From NCBI RefSeq assembly GCF_900110345.1, contig NZ_FODJ01000001.1, forward strand, positions 310,001 to 374,000: a stretch of DNA of 64,000 nucleotides. Reading direction: 5' to 3'. A program made the translations under genes and the position numbers. The notes under the pieces are model-generated. The model saw nothing but the letters and a program-made list of their open reading frames with translations, was not told where the DNA came from and ran no database searches. Source of the stretch: Amphibacillus marinus. Lineage in GTDB: Bacteria; Bacillota; Bacilli; Bacillales; Amphibacillaceae. Positions 1 to 8,271 of this stretch are shown here, one piece after another (position 1 is the first letter of the stretch; each line of letters begins with the position of its first letter).

Positions 1-386
1 CGGACCTCTTTGCCCGTCTGTTTTACAGCTGCTTCTATTAATTTAGCTTTTTCAACATCAATGGTGATTGGCTTTTCAGTTATCACATCACAACCCAATT
101 CAAGTGCTCGAATAATATAAGTATGGTGTGTCCGATCAACAGAAGTCACAATTACAATATCAGGATTTTGCTCATCAACCATTTTATCAAAGTCTTTAGC
201 AGCATATGTGGCAATGGCAGGGTGGTGATATTTCTCCTGTAATAATGTATTGGCGTAATGTTGTCTCGTCATATTTTGATCACAAAATGCAACAAGTTCA
301 CCGTATTGACTAAATTGTGAAGCAATTGCTCCATAAAAAAATTCAGCCCGACCACCAGTACCTACTAGTGCATATTTTTTCCTCAT
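1..386 (-). CDS. Gfo/Idh/MocA family NAD(P)-dependent oxidoreductase (partial, 3' end outside window)
   Basis: The visible N-terminal 128 residues start MRKKYALVGTGGRAEFFY, a Rossmann-fold dinucleotide loop (GTGGRA). They contain the EKP motif (DVITEKPITID) that defines the Gfo/Idh/MocA sugar and cyclitol dehydrogenase family. The start ATG at 384-386 is preceded by AAAGGAAC at good spacing. It lies downstream of uxaB and uxaA on the same strand, 77 nt after uxaA, so it probably oxidises or reduces a uronate-derived sugar or related polyol. The substrate cannot be read from the sequence. The C-terminal substrate domain is outside the window. Family assignment is firm, substrate is inference. 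Confidence 0.85.
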   Translation of the reverse strand, partial: MRKKYALVGTGGRAEFFYGAIASQFSQYGELVAFCDQNMTRQHYANTLLQEKYHHPAIATYAAKDFDKMVDEQNPDIVIVTSVDRTHHTYIIRALELGCDVITEKPITIDVEKAKLIEAAVKQTGKEV

Positions 387-417
387 TATCAGGTTCCTTT
401 CCGAGTAACTTTATAAT

Positions 418-450
418 GAGTCTAGCTCCACAGTTAATGAAGCTAGACTC
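418..450 (-). other. Hairpin between uxaA and the oxidoreductase gene
   Basis: A 10-bp perfect inverted repeat, GAGTCTAGCT / AGCTAGACTC, with a 13-nt loop lies in the 77-nt gap between the two genes. No T-run follows on the minus strand, so it looks more like an mRNA-processing or attenuating stem than an intrinsic terminator. Confidence 0.5.
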
Positions 451-463
451 ACAGTTTGTGCGC

Positions 464-1951
464 TTACAACGTTACACCAGTTTTGAAGATGGCTAATTCA
501 CGATAGCCATTTTGCTCATTCTTAGCAAATTCGCCGTTCGCGATATTAATAATATGATCAACAAATTCAGCCCGAACATTATCCTTATCCTCAGCCAATA
601 GCTTACCCGCATTAAAATCAATCCAATGTGGTTTCTTTTCAAAAATCTGACTATTTGAGGAAACCTTGATTGTTGGTACAAAGGTACCAAATGGTGTGCC
701 TCTACCGGTGGTAAATAGAACAATATGACAACCTGCAGCAGCTAATGCTGAAGCTGCCACCAAATCATTTCCAGGTGCGCTAAGGAGGTTCAAGCCATTC
801 TTTTTCAACCGTTCAGCATACTTTAATACATCGGTAACCGTTGATGTACCCGCCTTCTGAGTACAGCCCAGCGACTTATCCTCCAGCGTGGTAATCCCAC
901 CATCTTTATTTCCTGGCGAGGGGTTTTCATAAACAGGTTGCTCATTTTTAATAAAATAATTTTTAAAATCATTAATCATGTCCACCGTTTTATTAAAAAC
1001 AGCTTCACTCTCAGCTCGCTCCATCAAAATCTTTTCAGCACCAAACATTTCTGGCACCTCTGTTAGAACCGTCGTTCCTCCTTGGGCAACAAGGTAATCA
1101 GAGAACTCTCCTAGCAATGGATTTGCTGTTATTCCTGATAAACCATCAGAACCACCACATTTCAAGCCAATTTTCAACTCCGAAATAGGCACTGCTTCTC
1201 GACAATCAGCTTGGGCAGCTTGGTAAATTTCCTTTAATTTCGTGACTCCCTCCTCAATTTCGTCAGAAACGAGTTGCGTAACTAGAAATTTGACCCGCTC
1301 TTGATCGTAGTCACCTAATCCTTGTTCAAATTGCTCAACAATATTGTTTTCACAGCCCAAACCTAGGACAAGCACACCACCGGCATTGGGGTGATGGACG
1401 ACATCTGCTAAGATCTGTCTTGTGTTTTCATGATCATCACCAAGCTGCGAACAACCGTATTGATGACTTAAAACAAGTACCTGATCAAATGGTGTAATAT
1501 TTCCCACTTCTGCGATAAATTGCTTAAGCATATGATCAGCTACCCCATTCACACAGCCTACCGTCGGCACAATCCACAGCTCATTACGAATACCGACCTT
1601 GCCATTCTTACGCCGATAGCCTTGAAAATAACGTTCTTCTGGCGCAAATCTTGTTGGGCTTGGTTTTGGCTGGTAATTATACTCGTCAATTCCAGACAAG
1701 TTTGTTCTCATATTATGGGTGTGAACCCGATTTCCAACACCAATTGCGACTGTTGCGTGACCAATTGGGTAACCATATTTAATGATATGATCGCCTTCTT
1801 TAAAGGATTGCAGGGCAATTTTATGCCCCTGAGGAATATCCTCATTAACGATAATCATTTGATCATCGTTGTTTACCTCATCACCTTTTTTTAAATCAGT
1901 TAAAGCGACAACAACATTATCATTTGCTTGCAAGTGCATGTAGTTAAGCAT
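464..1951 (-). CDS. uxaA: Altronate dehydratase (UxaA family)
   Basis: UxaA converts D-altronate to 2-keto-3-deoxygluconate in galacturonate catabolism. The 495-residue length is usual for the fused family: an N-terminal SAF-like domain (about residues 5-85), a linker, and the large dehydratase domain. Family signatures are visible: GYRRKNGKVGIRNEL, the cysteine-containing VLSHQYGCSQLGDD and GLKCGGSDGLSGITANP, and CTQKAGTSTVTDVLKYAE. The start is the ATG at 1949-1951 because GGAGG (1961-1965) sits 9 nt upstream. This makes an 8-nt overlap with the uxaB stop, indicating translational coupling. A longer reading upstream has no ribosome site. Confidence 0.93.
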   Translation of the reverse strand: MLNYMHLQANDNVVVALTDLKKGDEVNNDDQMIIVNEDIPQGHKIALQSFKEGDHIIKYGYPIGHATVAIGVGNRVHTHNMRTNLSGIDEYNYQPKPSPTRFAPEERYFQGYRRKNGKVGIRNELWIVPTVGCVNGVADHMLKQFIAEVGNITPFDQVLVLSHQYGCSQLGDDHENTRQILADVVHHPNAGGVLVLGLGCENNIVEQFEQGLGDYDQERVKFLVTQLVSDEIEEGVTKLKEIYQAAQADCREAVPISELKIGLKCGGSDGLSGITANPLLGEFSDYLVAQGGTTVLTEVPEMFGAEKILMERAESEAVFNKTVDMINDFKNYFIKNEQPVYENPSPGNKDGGITTLEDKSLGCTQKAGTSTVTDVLKYAERLKKNGLNLLSAPGNDLVAASALAAAGCHIVLFTTGRGTPFGTFVPTIKVSSNSQIFEKKPHWIDFNAGKLLAEDKDNVRAEFVDHIINIANGEFAKNEQNGYRELAIFKTGVTL

Positions 1952-3410
1952 GATCTTTAACCTCCAAGATATGATCAAGTGCTAGCGCGATACCATTAGT
2001 ATCGATTCTCATTAGATGCTCTGCAACCTGCTTGACCAAGCCTTCAAGCTTTGTTAAATCTTGCCCCCACCATTTCGTTTTCCGGAGCGCATGACTAACT
2101 AAATAATGTGCTGATTCGAGCGAACCATCATATGTTTTCCACCATTTCTGAAAGCGCTCAAGAATTTCTGGATCATCATTTAAGGCAATGGTTTCATTGC
2201 CACGTTTACCATCATAGAAGTAAAGTAATGCAGCTAAAGCAAAGACTAACTTTTCTGGTAGTGCACCTGTCTTTTCATAGTATCTTAATAAAATTGGTAA
2301 ATCACGTGTTGCAAATTTTGACACACTGTTTAGGGCAATGCTCATTAATTGATGCTTTAAATAAGGGTTCTCAAACCGCTCTAACACCGTTTCTGTATAC
2401 GCTTTCAAATCAGATTGATCATAAGGTAAGCTAGGAATGACCTCTTCATTAATCATCTGCTTAAGAAACTGGCTAATCTTTTCATTTTTTATCGCCTCTT
2501 CAACCGTATTTAAACCCATTAAATAGGCAATAGGTGTCAGTGCTGTGTGGCTACCGTTTAAAATATGCACCTTCCGCGTTCGATAAGGAGCTAAATCTTC
2601 AACAAATAACGTATTTAAACCAATTTGATTAGCTGGGAATTTTGCAGCTAATTCAGCGTCACCTTCAATAACCCATAGGTGGTAATGTTCTGCCACTACC
2701 ATTAACTGGTCATGATAGCCAAGTTCATGTTCAATTTTTGTTGCTTGGTCACGTGGATACCCAGGAACAATCCGATCAACCAAGCTACAGCAGAATTGAT
2801 TCGCATGATTAAGCCAATCCAGAAAGGCAGCCGGCAATGCCCACAGGTCAATGTATTTTTCAATACACGCTTTTAACTGATCGCCATTACGATCAATAAG
2901 CTCACACGGAATAATTGCCAAGCCCTTCGTCATATCAGCATGAAAATGAAGATAACGCTCATACAGAAATGCTGTTAGTTTACCTGGAAATGTTCTTGGC
3001 AGTCGATCTGTTTGTATGTCTGTTTCCTCGAAAACAATGCCTGCTTCAGTTGTATTTGAAAAAACAAACGCTAATTCAGGTTGTTTTGCCAATGCAAAGA
3101 AGGCTTCTTTATCCTGATAAGGATTAATCGTTCTGCTAATCGAATTAATAATTTCCTTTTCTCGGACAGCCTTCCCCTCTTTTATCCCTTCTAGAATTAA
3201 CGTATACAAGCCATCTTGCTGGTCAAGTAGCTCAGTCAAACCATGCTCAATCGGTTGAACGACAACGATACTTCCATTAAATAAATCCGCTTTGTTCATG
3301 ACATCAATCTGCCAATCTACAAATGCGCGAAGAAAATTCCCTTCCCCAAACTGAACGACTTTTTCTGAATAACTGTTCTTATCAACGATTTGCTTTGATA
3401 ACCTTTCCAA
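1944..3410 (-). CDS. uxaB: Tagaturonate reductase (altronate oxidoreductase)
   Basis: UxaB reduces D-tagaturonate to D-altronate with NADH. It belongs to the long-chain mannitol/fructuronate dehydrogenase family. The N-terminal VVQFGEGNFLRAFVDWQID and the VHILNGSHTALTPIAYLMG stretch carrying the catalytic-region Asn-Gly-x-His are typical, and about 488 residues is the family length. I place the start at the TTG 3408-3410: GGAGGGG (3417-3423) is 8 nt before it. The upstream in-frame ATG at 3423-3425 overlaps this Shine-Dalgarno and has none of its own. First gene of the uxaB-uxaA-oxidoreductase operon, transcribed from the promoter at 3481-3508 through a palindromic operator. Confidence 0.92.
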   Translation of the reverse strand: MERLSKQIVDKNSYSEKVVQFGEGNFLRAFVDWQIDVMNKADLFNGSIVVVQPIEHGLTELLDQQDGLYTLILEGIKEGKAVREKEIINSISRTINPYQDKEAFFALAKQPELAFVFSNTTEAGIVFEETDIQTDRLPRTFPGKLTAFLYERYLHFHADMTKGLAIIPCELIDRNGDQLKACIEKYIDLWALPAAFLDWLNHANQFCCSLVDRIVPGYPRDQATKIEHELGYHDQLMVVAEHYHLWVIEGDAELAAKFPANQIGLNTLFVEDLAPYRTRKVHILNGSHTALTPIAYLMGLNTVEEAIKNEKISQFLKQMINEEVIPSLPYDQSDLKAYTETVLERFENPYLKHQLMSIALNSVSKFATRDLPILLRYYEKTGALPEKLVFALAALLYFYDGKRGNETIALNDDPEILERFQKWWKTYDGSLESAHYLVSHALRKTKWWGQDLTKLEGLVKQVAEHLMRIDTNGIALALDHILEVKDHA

Positions 3411-3432
3411 ATCCTTCCCCTCCATTTTTAGG

Positions 3433-3454
3433 AAAATAACAACGTTGTTATTTT
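3433..3454. promoter_or_regulatory. Perfect 22-bp palindromic operator upstream of uxaB
   Basis: The sequence is a perfect dyad centred on a CG step (core AACAACGTTGTT), lying 22 nt before the chosen uxaB start and inside the predicted leader. LacI/GalR-family regulators bind even palindromes with a central CG, and hexuronate operons in Bacilli are commonly controlled by such repressors (ExuR, KdgR). It departs from the CcpA cre consensus at several fixed positions. A second, weaker repeat (TAGCAA-N5-TTGCTA, 3460-3476) lies next to it. Confidence 0.7.
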
Positions 3455-3480
3455 TATTTTAGCAAGTATTTTGCTATTCG

Positions 3481-3508
3481 TCTATAGCTATGCTTAACAA
3501 TATGTAAA
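3481..3508 (-). promoter_or_regulatory. Candidate sigma-A promoter of the uxa operon
   Basis: On the minus strand TTTACA (-35) and TATAGA (-10) are separated by 16 bp. The predicted start of transcription falls next to the inverted repeat at 3460-3476 and just upstream of the 22-bp palindrome, so a repressor bound there would block elongation or initiation. Confidence 0.45.
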
Positions 3509-3579
3509 GATGATTATTATGGTGAGGCGATTAAAATAATGATGAGGATTTTTTTACCGTTCTAACCAAAAAAAGAAGC

Positions 3580-3609
3580 TTGCATATTACCATAGGTTCA
3601 TCATATAAT
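3580..3609 (+). promoter_or_regulatory. Candidate promoter for the 128-aa gene
   Basis: TTGCAT and a perfect TATAAT are separated by 18 bp and lie 38 nt before the start codon at 3648. Confidence 0.5.
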
Positions 3610-3647
3610 AAGAACAAATGTTCCCTACACTATTTGGAGGAATGGCT

Positions 3648-4034
3648 ATGAAGCAATCGCTTAATTATATCCCTCATCGATGGCAAATTGAAAAAAATAT
3701 TATTTTACCGATGGCCTTAAAGGCTTTAAAATTAGATCAACTTGCATTAAATGAGTCAAGAGTGCTTGGCTATCATAATTTTGTCTTTACCGAAATGATG
3801 CGGTGGATTCAACAGGATCTTATTATTTATAAACAAGAACTTTATGACTTAAAAGTTACCATAATGTTAACCGAAAAAAACAATAGCTTGATTCATTATA
3901 GAATCTCCGTTGACCAAGAGCAGTACCTGCTTGTTTTCTCTGCGGAAGATTTAAAAACAAAAACACAGCACGAGTTATATACTTACTTAAAGTGGGTTTG
4001 CCTTGAAGTTCCCGCCAATTTAAAGCTACGTTAG
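3648..4034 (+). CDS. Hypothetical cytosolic protein, 128 aa
   Basis: I do not recognise this family. The start ATG at 3648 has GGAGG 7 nt upstream, which excludes the earlier in-frame ATGs. The protein has no signal peptide or membrane segment. It is mixed charged and hydrophobic, with a Tyr/Trp-rich N-terminus (SLNYIPHRWQIEKNIILPMA) and a predicted alpha/beta C-terminal half. It is a monocistron: its own promoter lies upstream and a terminator overlaps its last codons. It runs divergent from the uxa operon and convergent with the small membrane protein gene. Confidence 0.7.
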   Translation: MKQSLNYIPHRWQIEKNIILPMALKALKLDQLALNESRVLGYHNFVFTEMMRWIQQDLIIYKQELYDLKVTIMLTEKNNSLIHYRISVDQEQYLLVFSAEDLKTKTQHELYTYLKWVCLEVPANLKLR

Positions 4035-4062
4035 CCTTCCTAGTAACGGGCTAACGTAGCTT
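4023..4062. terminator. Terminator overlapping the 3' end of the 128-aa gene
   Basis: A 14-bp perfect stem (arms 4023-4036 and 4049-4062, core GCTACGTTAGCC) contains the stop codon. The following T-content is modest. It may work in both directions between the two convergent genes. Confidence 0.65.
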
Positions 4063-4065
4063 AGC

Positions 4066-4236
4066 TTAAAACCTTTTATAAACGTATGGCTGAATAAGAA
4101 ATAACGATACTGGGACCCAGAACAACAAACAAAGAAACCGAATAAACAATGGTTCAATTGTTGACAAGATAGCGATTGGGACCAAAAATATAAATGAGAA
4201 AATCACCTTGGCTAGCACACTTCCCGTTTCCCTCAT
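4066..4236 (-). CDS. Small membrane protein, 56 aa
   Basis: A short reading frame starts with ATG at 4234-4236 and has an excellent ribosome site, GAGGTGATGGTTT, just before it. The protein starts MRETGSVLAKVIFSFIFLV. It has two hydrophobic stretches (about residues 8-26 and 29-49) separated by Ser-Thr-Ile-Glu-Pro, and ends in a basic YVYKRF tail. This is the layout of a two-pass hairpin membrane peptide. It lies 69 nt upstream of the chemoreceptor stop codon and convergent with the 128-aa gene. Function unknown. Ribosome site and membrane pattern are seen, expression is inferred. Confidence 0.6.
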   Translation of the reverse strand: MRETGSVLAKVIFSFIFLVPIAILSTIEPLFIRFLCLLFWVPVSLFLIQPYVYKRF

Positions 4237-4305
4237 AAACCATCACCTCATTGTTTAATATAGCACAAGCTATGAAAGAAATGTAATATTTCAGGGTTGA
4301 TTCCA

Positions 4306-6006
4306 TCAAAGTTTAAACGCGTTAACAAGCTTATGTAGCTGATTGGAGATGTGTGCTAATCCCTCACTAGATGCCGAGATTTCTTTAACACTTGTCTCTT
4401 GTTCATTAACTGAGTGAGCCACTCCATTTGTTGTTAACGCGTTCTCAGCAGCTTTTTCAGCAAGCTGCCCCACAATGGACTGGGTCAAGCCCTTTTTCTC
4501 TTCCAGAGCTACTGCAACTTGCTCCAACTCCTTAGTCGCTAATTCGGTTTGCTCAACCGCCTGTTCAATAGCAGTAAATGATTCAGACGTGTGCTTAACA
4601 TTTTCTGCTTGTAGTTCCATCTTAACATTTAACGCGGAAATATGATGGACGACTTCATCAGAATATACCTTTAATTCATTAATAATGACGAGAATGTGTT
4701 GCGCAAACTGATGCGATTGGTTAGCAAGCTTACGAATTTCTTTTGCCACAACCGCGAAACCACCACCAAATTCAGCTGCTCTAGCAGCTTCAATAGCAGC
4801 ATTCAGGGCCAATAATCCCGTTTGATCGGCTATCGATTGAATCATTTCACCCGCCTCTTCAATCTTTACCGCAGATTGCTGATTAGCAATAACTTTCTTA
4901 TATACAATAGTTGCTTCCTGCTGACTAGCTTCATTTTGCACGACAAGTTGATTAACAATTTCAAACCCTTCTGCTTGCTTCAACGCAATATCATGTGAAG
5001 CATTAAGAACTTTAGCAATCGCAGTTTGATTGGTTGCCAACCAGGTTGACATTTCGTTCATATGATCATTAGCCAAACGCGAATCAGCTGTTTGTTCATC
5101 AGATCGGTTTGCCAACTTATCAATAGCATTTACCAGCTGCTCAACTGTAGTGGCTTGCTGTTGCGAAATAGCCGTAAGCTCCTCTGATGACATAGCCGCT
5201 TCCTCAGCTGTCTGATTAATCTCGAGTAATATCTGACGAATCGACGAAATCATTCGATTAATAGCTGACCCTAATGAAGCTAATTCGTCCTTCGTTTTTA
5301 ACTTAATCATATTCACACTGAAATCGCCTGTTGCAAGTATGCTCATAAGCTGATTTATTTTTTTAATTGGCTGGACGACTGTTTGGCGCACATTAGACAA
5401 ACTAAAGATAACGAGCATAATTAAGACGACAAATGTGGCGATTGTTAGCAACTGATTAAACTGAAACACATCATCAGCTCGTTGATTTGCGTGAGAAGCA
5501 AGTTGTGATTTACTAGCCATAATGTTTTCAAACTGCTCATGTGTCTGCTCAATTAAACTTCTACTAATTGTCCGAAATGAGGTTGCAACGGTCATGTTGT
5601 TATCTAAAGCAAATCGCACAATCGTTTCCTCGTTTTTTAGTAAGTCACTATGTAATGATTGAATTTCCTTAAAAAAATTTTTTTCTTCATTTGTAACAAG
5701 TGTCGATTCAATATCTATGAGCTGCTGAGCAAAAATTTCAAAATACGCAAGTACCTCTTCCGATAAATTAACACGTTCGCTAGGCAGATCGGTAAAGATC
5801 ATATTATCTCTCGTACGTTCAAGCTCAAAAATAGCTTGTTTAGCCTCAGCGACCTGCGTAATGCCATAAACATGATACTCGTAGATATCGTTCAGCTCAT
5901 TTCGAAGACTCCTAAGCCCAAATAGTGATAGCACACCTAGTCCAACGACTAGAAATAAAATAAGAATAAACATCATACTCATTTTTTTCTCAATGCTTCT
6001 TATCAT
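4306..6006 (-). CDS. Methyl-accepting chemotaxis protein
   Basis: A 566-residue transmembrane chemoreceptor. TM1 is at about residues 9-30, followed by an extracytoplasmic four-helix-bundle type sensor region (about 31-180), TM2 at about 184-206, a HAMP linker beginning [12 protein letters not shown], and a cytoplasmic signalling coiled coil. The kinase-control tip is clear: [20 protein letters not shown] followed by [17 protein letters not shown]. It would signal to CheA/CheW. The ligand is not deducible. The start ATG at 6004-6006 follows GAGGGG. It is a single gene with no che genes next to it. Confidence 0.92.
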   Translation of the reverse strand: MIRSIEKKMSMMFILILFLVVGLGVLSLFGLRSLRNELNDIYEYHVYGITQVAEAKQAIFELERTRDNMIFTDLPSERVNLSEEVLAYFEIFAQQLIDIESTLVTNEEKNFFKEIQSLHSDLLKNEETIVRFALDNNMTVATSFRTISRSLIEQTHEQFENIMASKSQLASHANQRADDVFQFNQLLTIATFVVLIMLVIFSLSNVRQTVVQPIKKINQLMSILATGDFSVNMIKLKTKDELASLGSAINRMISSIRQILLEINQTAEEAAMSSEELTAISQQQATTVEQLVNAIDKLANRSDEQTADSRLANDHMNEMSTWLATNQTAIAKVLNASHDIALKQAEGFEIVNQLVVQNEASQQEATIVYKKVIANQQSAVKIEEAGEMIQSIADQTGLLALNAAIEAARAAEFGGGFAVVAKEIRKLANQSHQFAQHILVIINELKVYSDEVVHHISALNVKMELQAENVKHTSESFTAIEQAVEQTELATKELEQVAVALEEKKGLTQSIVGQLAEKAAENALTTNGVAHSVNEQETSVKEISASSEGLAHISNQLHKLVNAFKL

Positions 6007-6277
6007 AACGTGGCATCCCCTCTTTTCTCTTTTTTCAATTTTACATATTTAAACAAAAAATTAAATAAAGCAGGTATAATAGACTATTTAATAATTTGTT
6101 TTCTGGTACCTTTTTATTATGAAATGTGCTTTTCACTAAAACAAGTAAAGTTTTGATGAAGTATGTAAATGAATTGTAAACTTAAACTTGCCTATAAAAA
6201 AGAAAGCAAATGCATATAATCCTTATTCAAGACAAATATAAAGTAAGGTGAAAATATTAATGAAAGGTGTGATTTCA

Positions 6278-6574
6278 ATGGAATTCCCAATAATACATAC
6301 TAATTTTTGGGATGCTGTTATAGCTGTTCCTAGTATTGTGCTTATTACGCAATGCTTTAAGCTGTTTCCGATTCCGAGACAATACTTTCCGACGATCGCC
6401 AGCTTATTAGGCTTTGCAATTTCTATCTTTATTAGCCATCGACATGATATCTGGGCCGGTGTGTTCATGGGTGGCTTTTATGGAGCGGCAGCAATTGGAA
6501 CTTACTCATCATTAAAAACGAGTTGGGCTGCCTTTAAACAACATAGAAAAAAGCAGCACTTAAAGGCAAACTAA
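6278..6574 (+). CDS. Holin-like small membrane protein
   Basis: A protein of about 98 aa with two or three hydrophobic segments (AVIAVPSIVLITQCFKLFPI, then a second around FPTIASLLGFAISIFI, then a Gly-rich FMGGFYGAAAIGTY) and a strongly basic tail ending AFKQHRKKQHLKAN. That is the general layout of phage-type holins, but no lysin or phage gene is adjacent, so the name describes form, not function. AAAGGTG 8 nt before the ATG at 6278 supports this start. The ATG at 6260, also with an AAGGTG upstream, would add six residues. Not assigned to a named family. Confidence 0.6.
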   Translation: MEFPIIHTNFWDAVIAVPSIVLITQCFKLFPIPRQYFPTIASLLGFAISIFISHRHDIWAGVFMGGFYGAAAIGTYSSLKTSWAAFKQHRKKQHLKAN

Positions 6575-6590
6575 CAATTGAGACTGAATA

Positions 6591-6614
6591 CACACTTGTA
6601 TACCTATAAGTGTG
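6591..6614 (+). terminator. Weak hairpin after the holin-like gene
   Basis: A 7-bp stem CACACTT / AAGTGTG with a 10-nt loop lies 17 nt after the stop codon. No strong T-run follows, so termination is uncertain. Confidence 0.35.
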
Positions 6615-6693
6615 CTTAACAAATCGTTTAATCTTCCCGCTATAGATCGTGACGGCCTCTTTCTATGTGGTCAGGTAGAACAATTATTTAGAA

Positions 6694-6739
6694 GGCAGGT
6701 GTTTAAAACAAAGTCAAAACTCTGTTTTAAACACTTGCC
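6694..6739. repeat. Long inverted repeat in a gene-free stretch
   Basis: Two 17-nt arms (6694-6710 and 6723-6739, core GTGTTTAAAACA) pair with one G-U and enclose a 12-nt loop. The 386-nt gap 6575-6960 has no credible gene. It holds the small hairpin at 6591, this inverted repeat, and the regulatory region of the PfpI gene. Confidence 0.6.
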
Positions 6740-6846
6740 ATTCTTAACATGTCACAGACACACCGTTCTTGCACTAGCCAACTCGATCATGTTTACGATA
6801 GTAGAATGATAAAATAAAAAATAGCAGGCAATTCTTTTAGAAGTGA

Positions 6847-6882
6847 AGTAACCTTTTGGTAACTACCGCACATAAAAGTGCG
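6847..6882 (+). promoter_or_regulatory. Candidate HxlR-family operator before the PfpI gene
   Basis: AGTAACC-TTTT-GGTAACT (6847-6864) is an imperfect dyad, followed directly by a second one, CGCAC-N6-GTGCG. Paired half-sites of the GTAAC/GTTAC kind next to an AGTGCG element are what I would expect for HxlR-type redox regulators in Bacilli. A gene for such a regulator ends 39 nt beyond the PfpI gene. Direct binding is inference. Confidence 0.45.
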
Positions 6883-6960
6883 TTCTTCACAACCATAGCC
6901 TGTCTTGCTACTATTAAAACTGAGCTCATAAAATAAATTAAAGAGGAGATTATAACTGAT

Positions 6961-7473
6961 ATGCGTAAAAAAATTGCTATTCTAGTAACAAATTTAGTTG
7001 AGGAAATCGAATTAACTAAACCACTCGATGCATTTAAAGAAGCAGGTCATCATGTTGATTTGATTGAGCAAGAAGCAGGAAATGAAATTACAGGGAAAAA
7101 TGGACTGACATTTACAATTGATAAAGGAATTGCTGACGTTAATCCAGAAGAATATGATGCATTATATATACCTGGTGGCTTCTCACCAGACCAGTTACGT
7201 GTCGACGAAAGAAATGCAACATTTGCAAGTTCTTTTATGACGAATAATAAACCTGTATTTGCAATATGCCACGGCCCTCAATTTCTTATTGACACGGATT
7301 TATTAAAAGGGGTTAATATTACCGGATTCATCTCGATTCGTAAAGATTTAATTAATGCAGGCGCTCATTTTGTTGATACCGAGGTCGTCGTGGATCAAAA
7401 TATTGTGACAAGCCGTACTCCTGATGACTTACCTATATTTATTAATGAATCATTAAAATTATTAAATCACTAA
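6961..7473 (+). CDS. DJ-1/PfpI family protein (YhbO/YraA-type)
   Basis: A 170-residue class I glutamine amidotransferase-like fold. The nucleophile elbow is intact (PVFAICHGPQFLI, Cys in the AICHGPQ motif), and the N-terminal half has the usual DLIEQEAG and YDALYIPGGFSPDQLR stretches. Bacterial members (YhbO, YraA, PfpI) are stress proteins variously described as deglycases or peptidases. It probably helps with aldehyde or oxidative damage. The start ATG follows AGAGGAG at a slightly long spacing. It is convergent with the HxlR regulator gene, and the shared bidirectional terminator plus an operator-like upstream region suggest they form one regulatory pair. Confidence 0.88.
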   Translation: MRKKIAILVTNLVEEIELTKPLDAFKEAGHHVDLIEQEAGNEITGKNGLTFTIDKGIADVNPEEYDALYIPGGFSPDQLRVDERNATFASSFMTNNKPVFAICHGPQFLIDTDLLKGVNITGFISIRKDLINAGAHFVDTEVVVDQNIVTSRTPDDLPIFINESLKLLNH

Positions 7474-7474
7474 T

Positions 7475-7511
7475 AAACGAGCCAGACTAAATAAGTCTGG
7501 CTCGTTTAATT
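7475..7511. terminator. Bidirectional terminator between PfpI and HxlR genes
   Basis: A 14-bp perfect stem (7475-7488 / 7494-7507, core ACGAGCCAGACT) with a 5-nt loop, T-rich on both sides. Confidence 0.85.
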
Positions 7512-7886
7512 CTATATGAGTTTTTCTTGCTTTAATTGTGTAATTCGCTTTTTACCCCACGTAAACATCAATTCAATAATAGGTAACAATGTATAGCCCA
7601 AATCTGTCATTGAATATTCTACTTTCGGTGGTGTTTCAGGGTATACCTTTCGACTGATTATCCCATCTTCTATCAATTCCTTCAATTGATTTGAAAGTGT
7701 CTTATGAGAGATATTCTCAAAAAGGCGTTGCAGGTCACTAAATCGATGGGGGCCCTCAACTCCCAAATGCCATAAAATAACCACTTTCCATTTCCCACTT
7801 ATAATTGAAAGTGTTAGCTCCTTTTCACAATGAAAATTTTTATTTTTTAATTTAGTCTTTATCTCTTCACGCAATGTCAAGCACAT
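7512..7886 (-). CDS. HxlR-family winged-helix transcriptional regulator
   Basis: A 124-residue MarR-like regulator with the HxlR signature: FHCEKELTLSIISGKWKVVI, then RFSDLQR, the recognition segment ISHKTLSNQLKELIEDGIIS and the beta-wing VYPETPPKVEYSMTDLG. The cysteine at about residue 20 (FHC) is at the position that senses quinones, aldehydes or thiol oxidants in YodB, HypR and HxlR, so redox control is likely. I chose ATG 7884-7886 because GGAGGG is 5-6 nt upstream. The longer reading frame begins inside that site. Convergent with the PfpI gene, its probable target. Confidence 0.88.
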   Translation of the reverse strand: MCLTLREEIKTKLKNKNFHCEKELTLSIISGKWKVVILWHLGVEGPHRFSDLQRLFENISHKTLSNQLKELIEDGIISRKVYPETPPKVEYSMTDLGYTLLPIIELMFTWGKKRITQLKQEKLI

Positions 7887-7998
7887 ACAGACCCTCCTAC
7901 TATAGTTAGACATATATTATATGATTATTCTACCTATATATCAAATTACAAATTCAGGTTAGGATGGTCGACTAATTAGCAACTAACATTTAGGTTAG

Positions 7999-8181
7999 TC
8001 ACACTTTATCAATATAGAAGTACTTAACCGCTTTCATGTTTGTAAATCTTCCCGAATCTTCACATTCAATCCAATCTTGCCCTTTTATCCATTCCTTTAA
8101 CACATCCTCATTAACAGACGTTAGTGTTGCAATATCTCCCTGCCCATCAACGTAAGTAATACTAATACGAAATTTATGCAT
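7999..8181 (-). CDS. Hypothetical small protein, 60 aa
   Basis: A short protein starting MHKFRISITYVDGQGDIA and ending MKAVKYFYIDKV, with no membrane segment. The pattern of alternating hydrophobic residues at both ends around a central helix (EDVLKEWIKGQDWIECED) suggests a small alpha/beta fold. The start at 8181 is supported by AAGGTGGTG 7 nt upstream. An inverted repeat, ACTAAC-N6-GTTAGT, follows the stop (7982-7999). I recognise no family. It sits in the AT-rich island between the HxlR regulator and the GNAT gene. Confidence 0.5.
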   Translation of the reverse strand: MHKFRISITYVDGQGDIATLTSVNEDVLKEWIKGQDWIECEDSGRFTNMKAVKYFYIDKV

Positions 8182-8271
8182 GGCTTCACCACCTTCATAA
8201 TTAGATAAGCTACCCAAAAAATATATGGGTGTAAAATATTAAAAGAATGATTACGATATTTTCTACTTAAC

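Noticed and set aside
3433-3454. CcpA cre site at uxaB
   Set aside because: Several fixed cre positions (TGnAAnCGnTnnCA) are not met, although the centre CG fits.
6612-6809. 65-aa plus-strand frame covering the 17-bp inverted repeat
   Set aside because: It starts in the hairpin after the holin-like gene with no ribosome site, and its composition follows the repeat.
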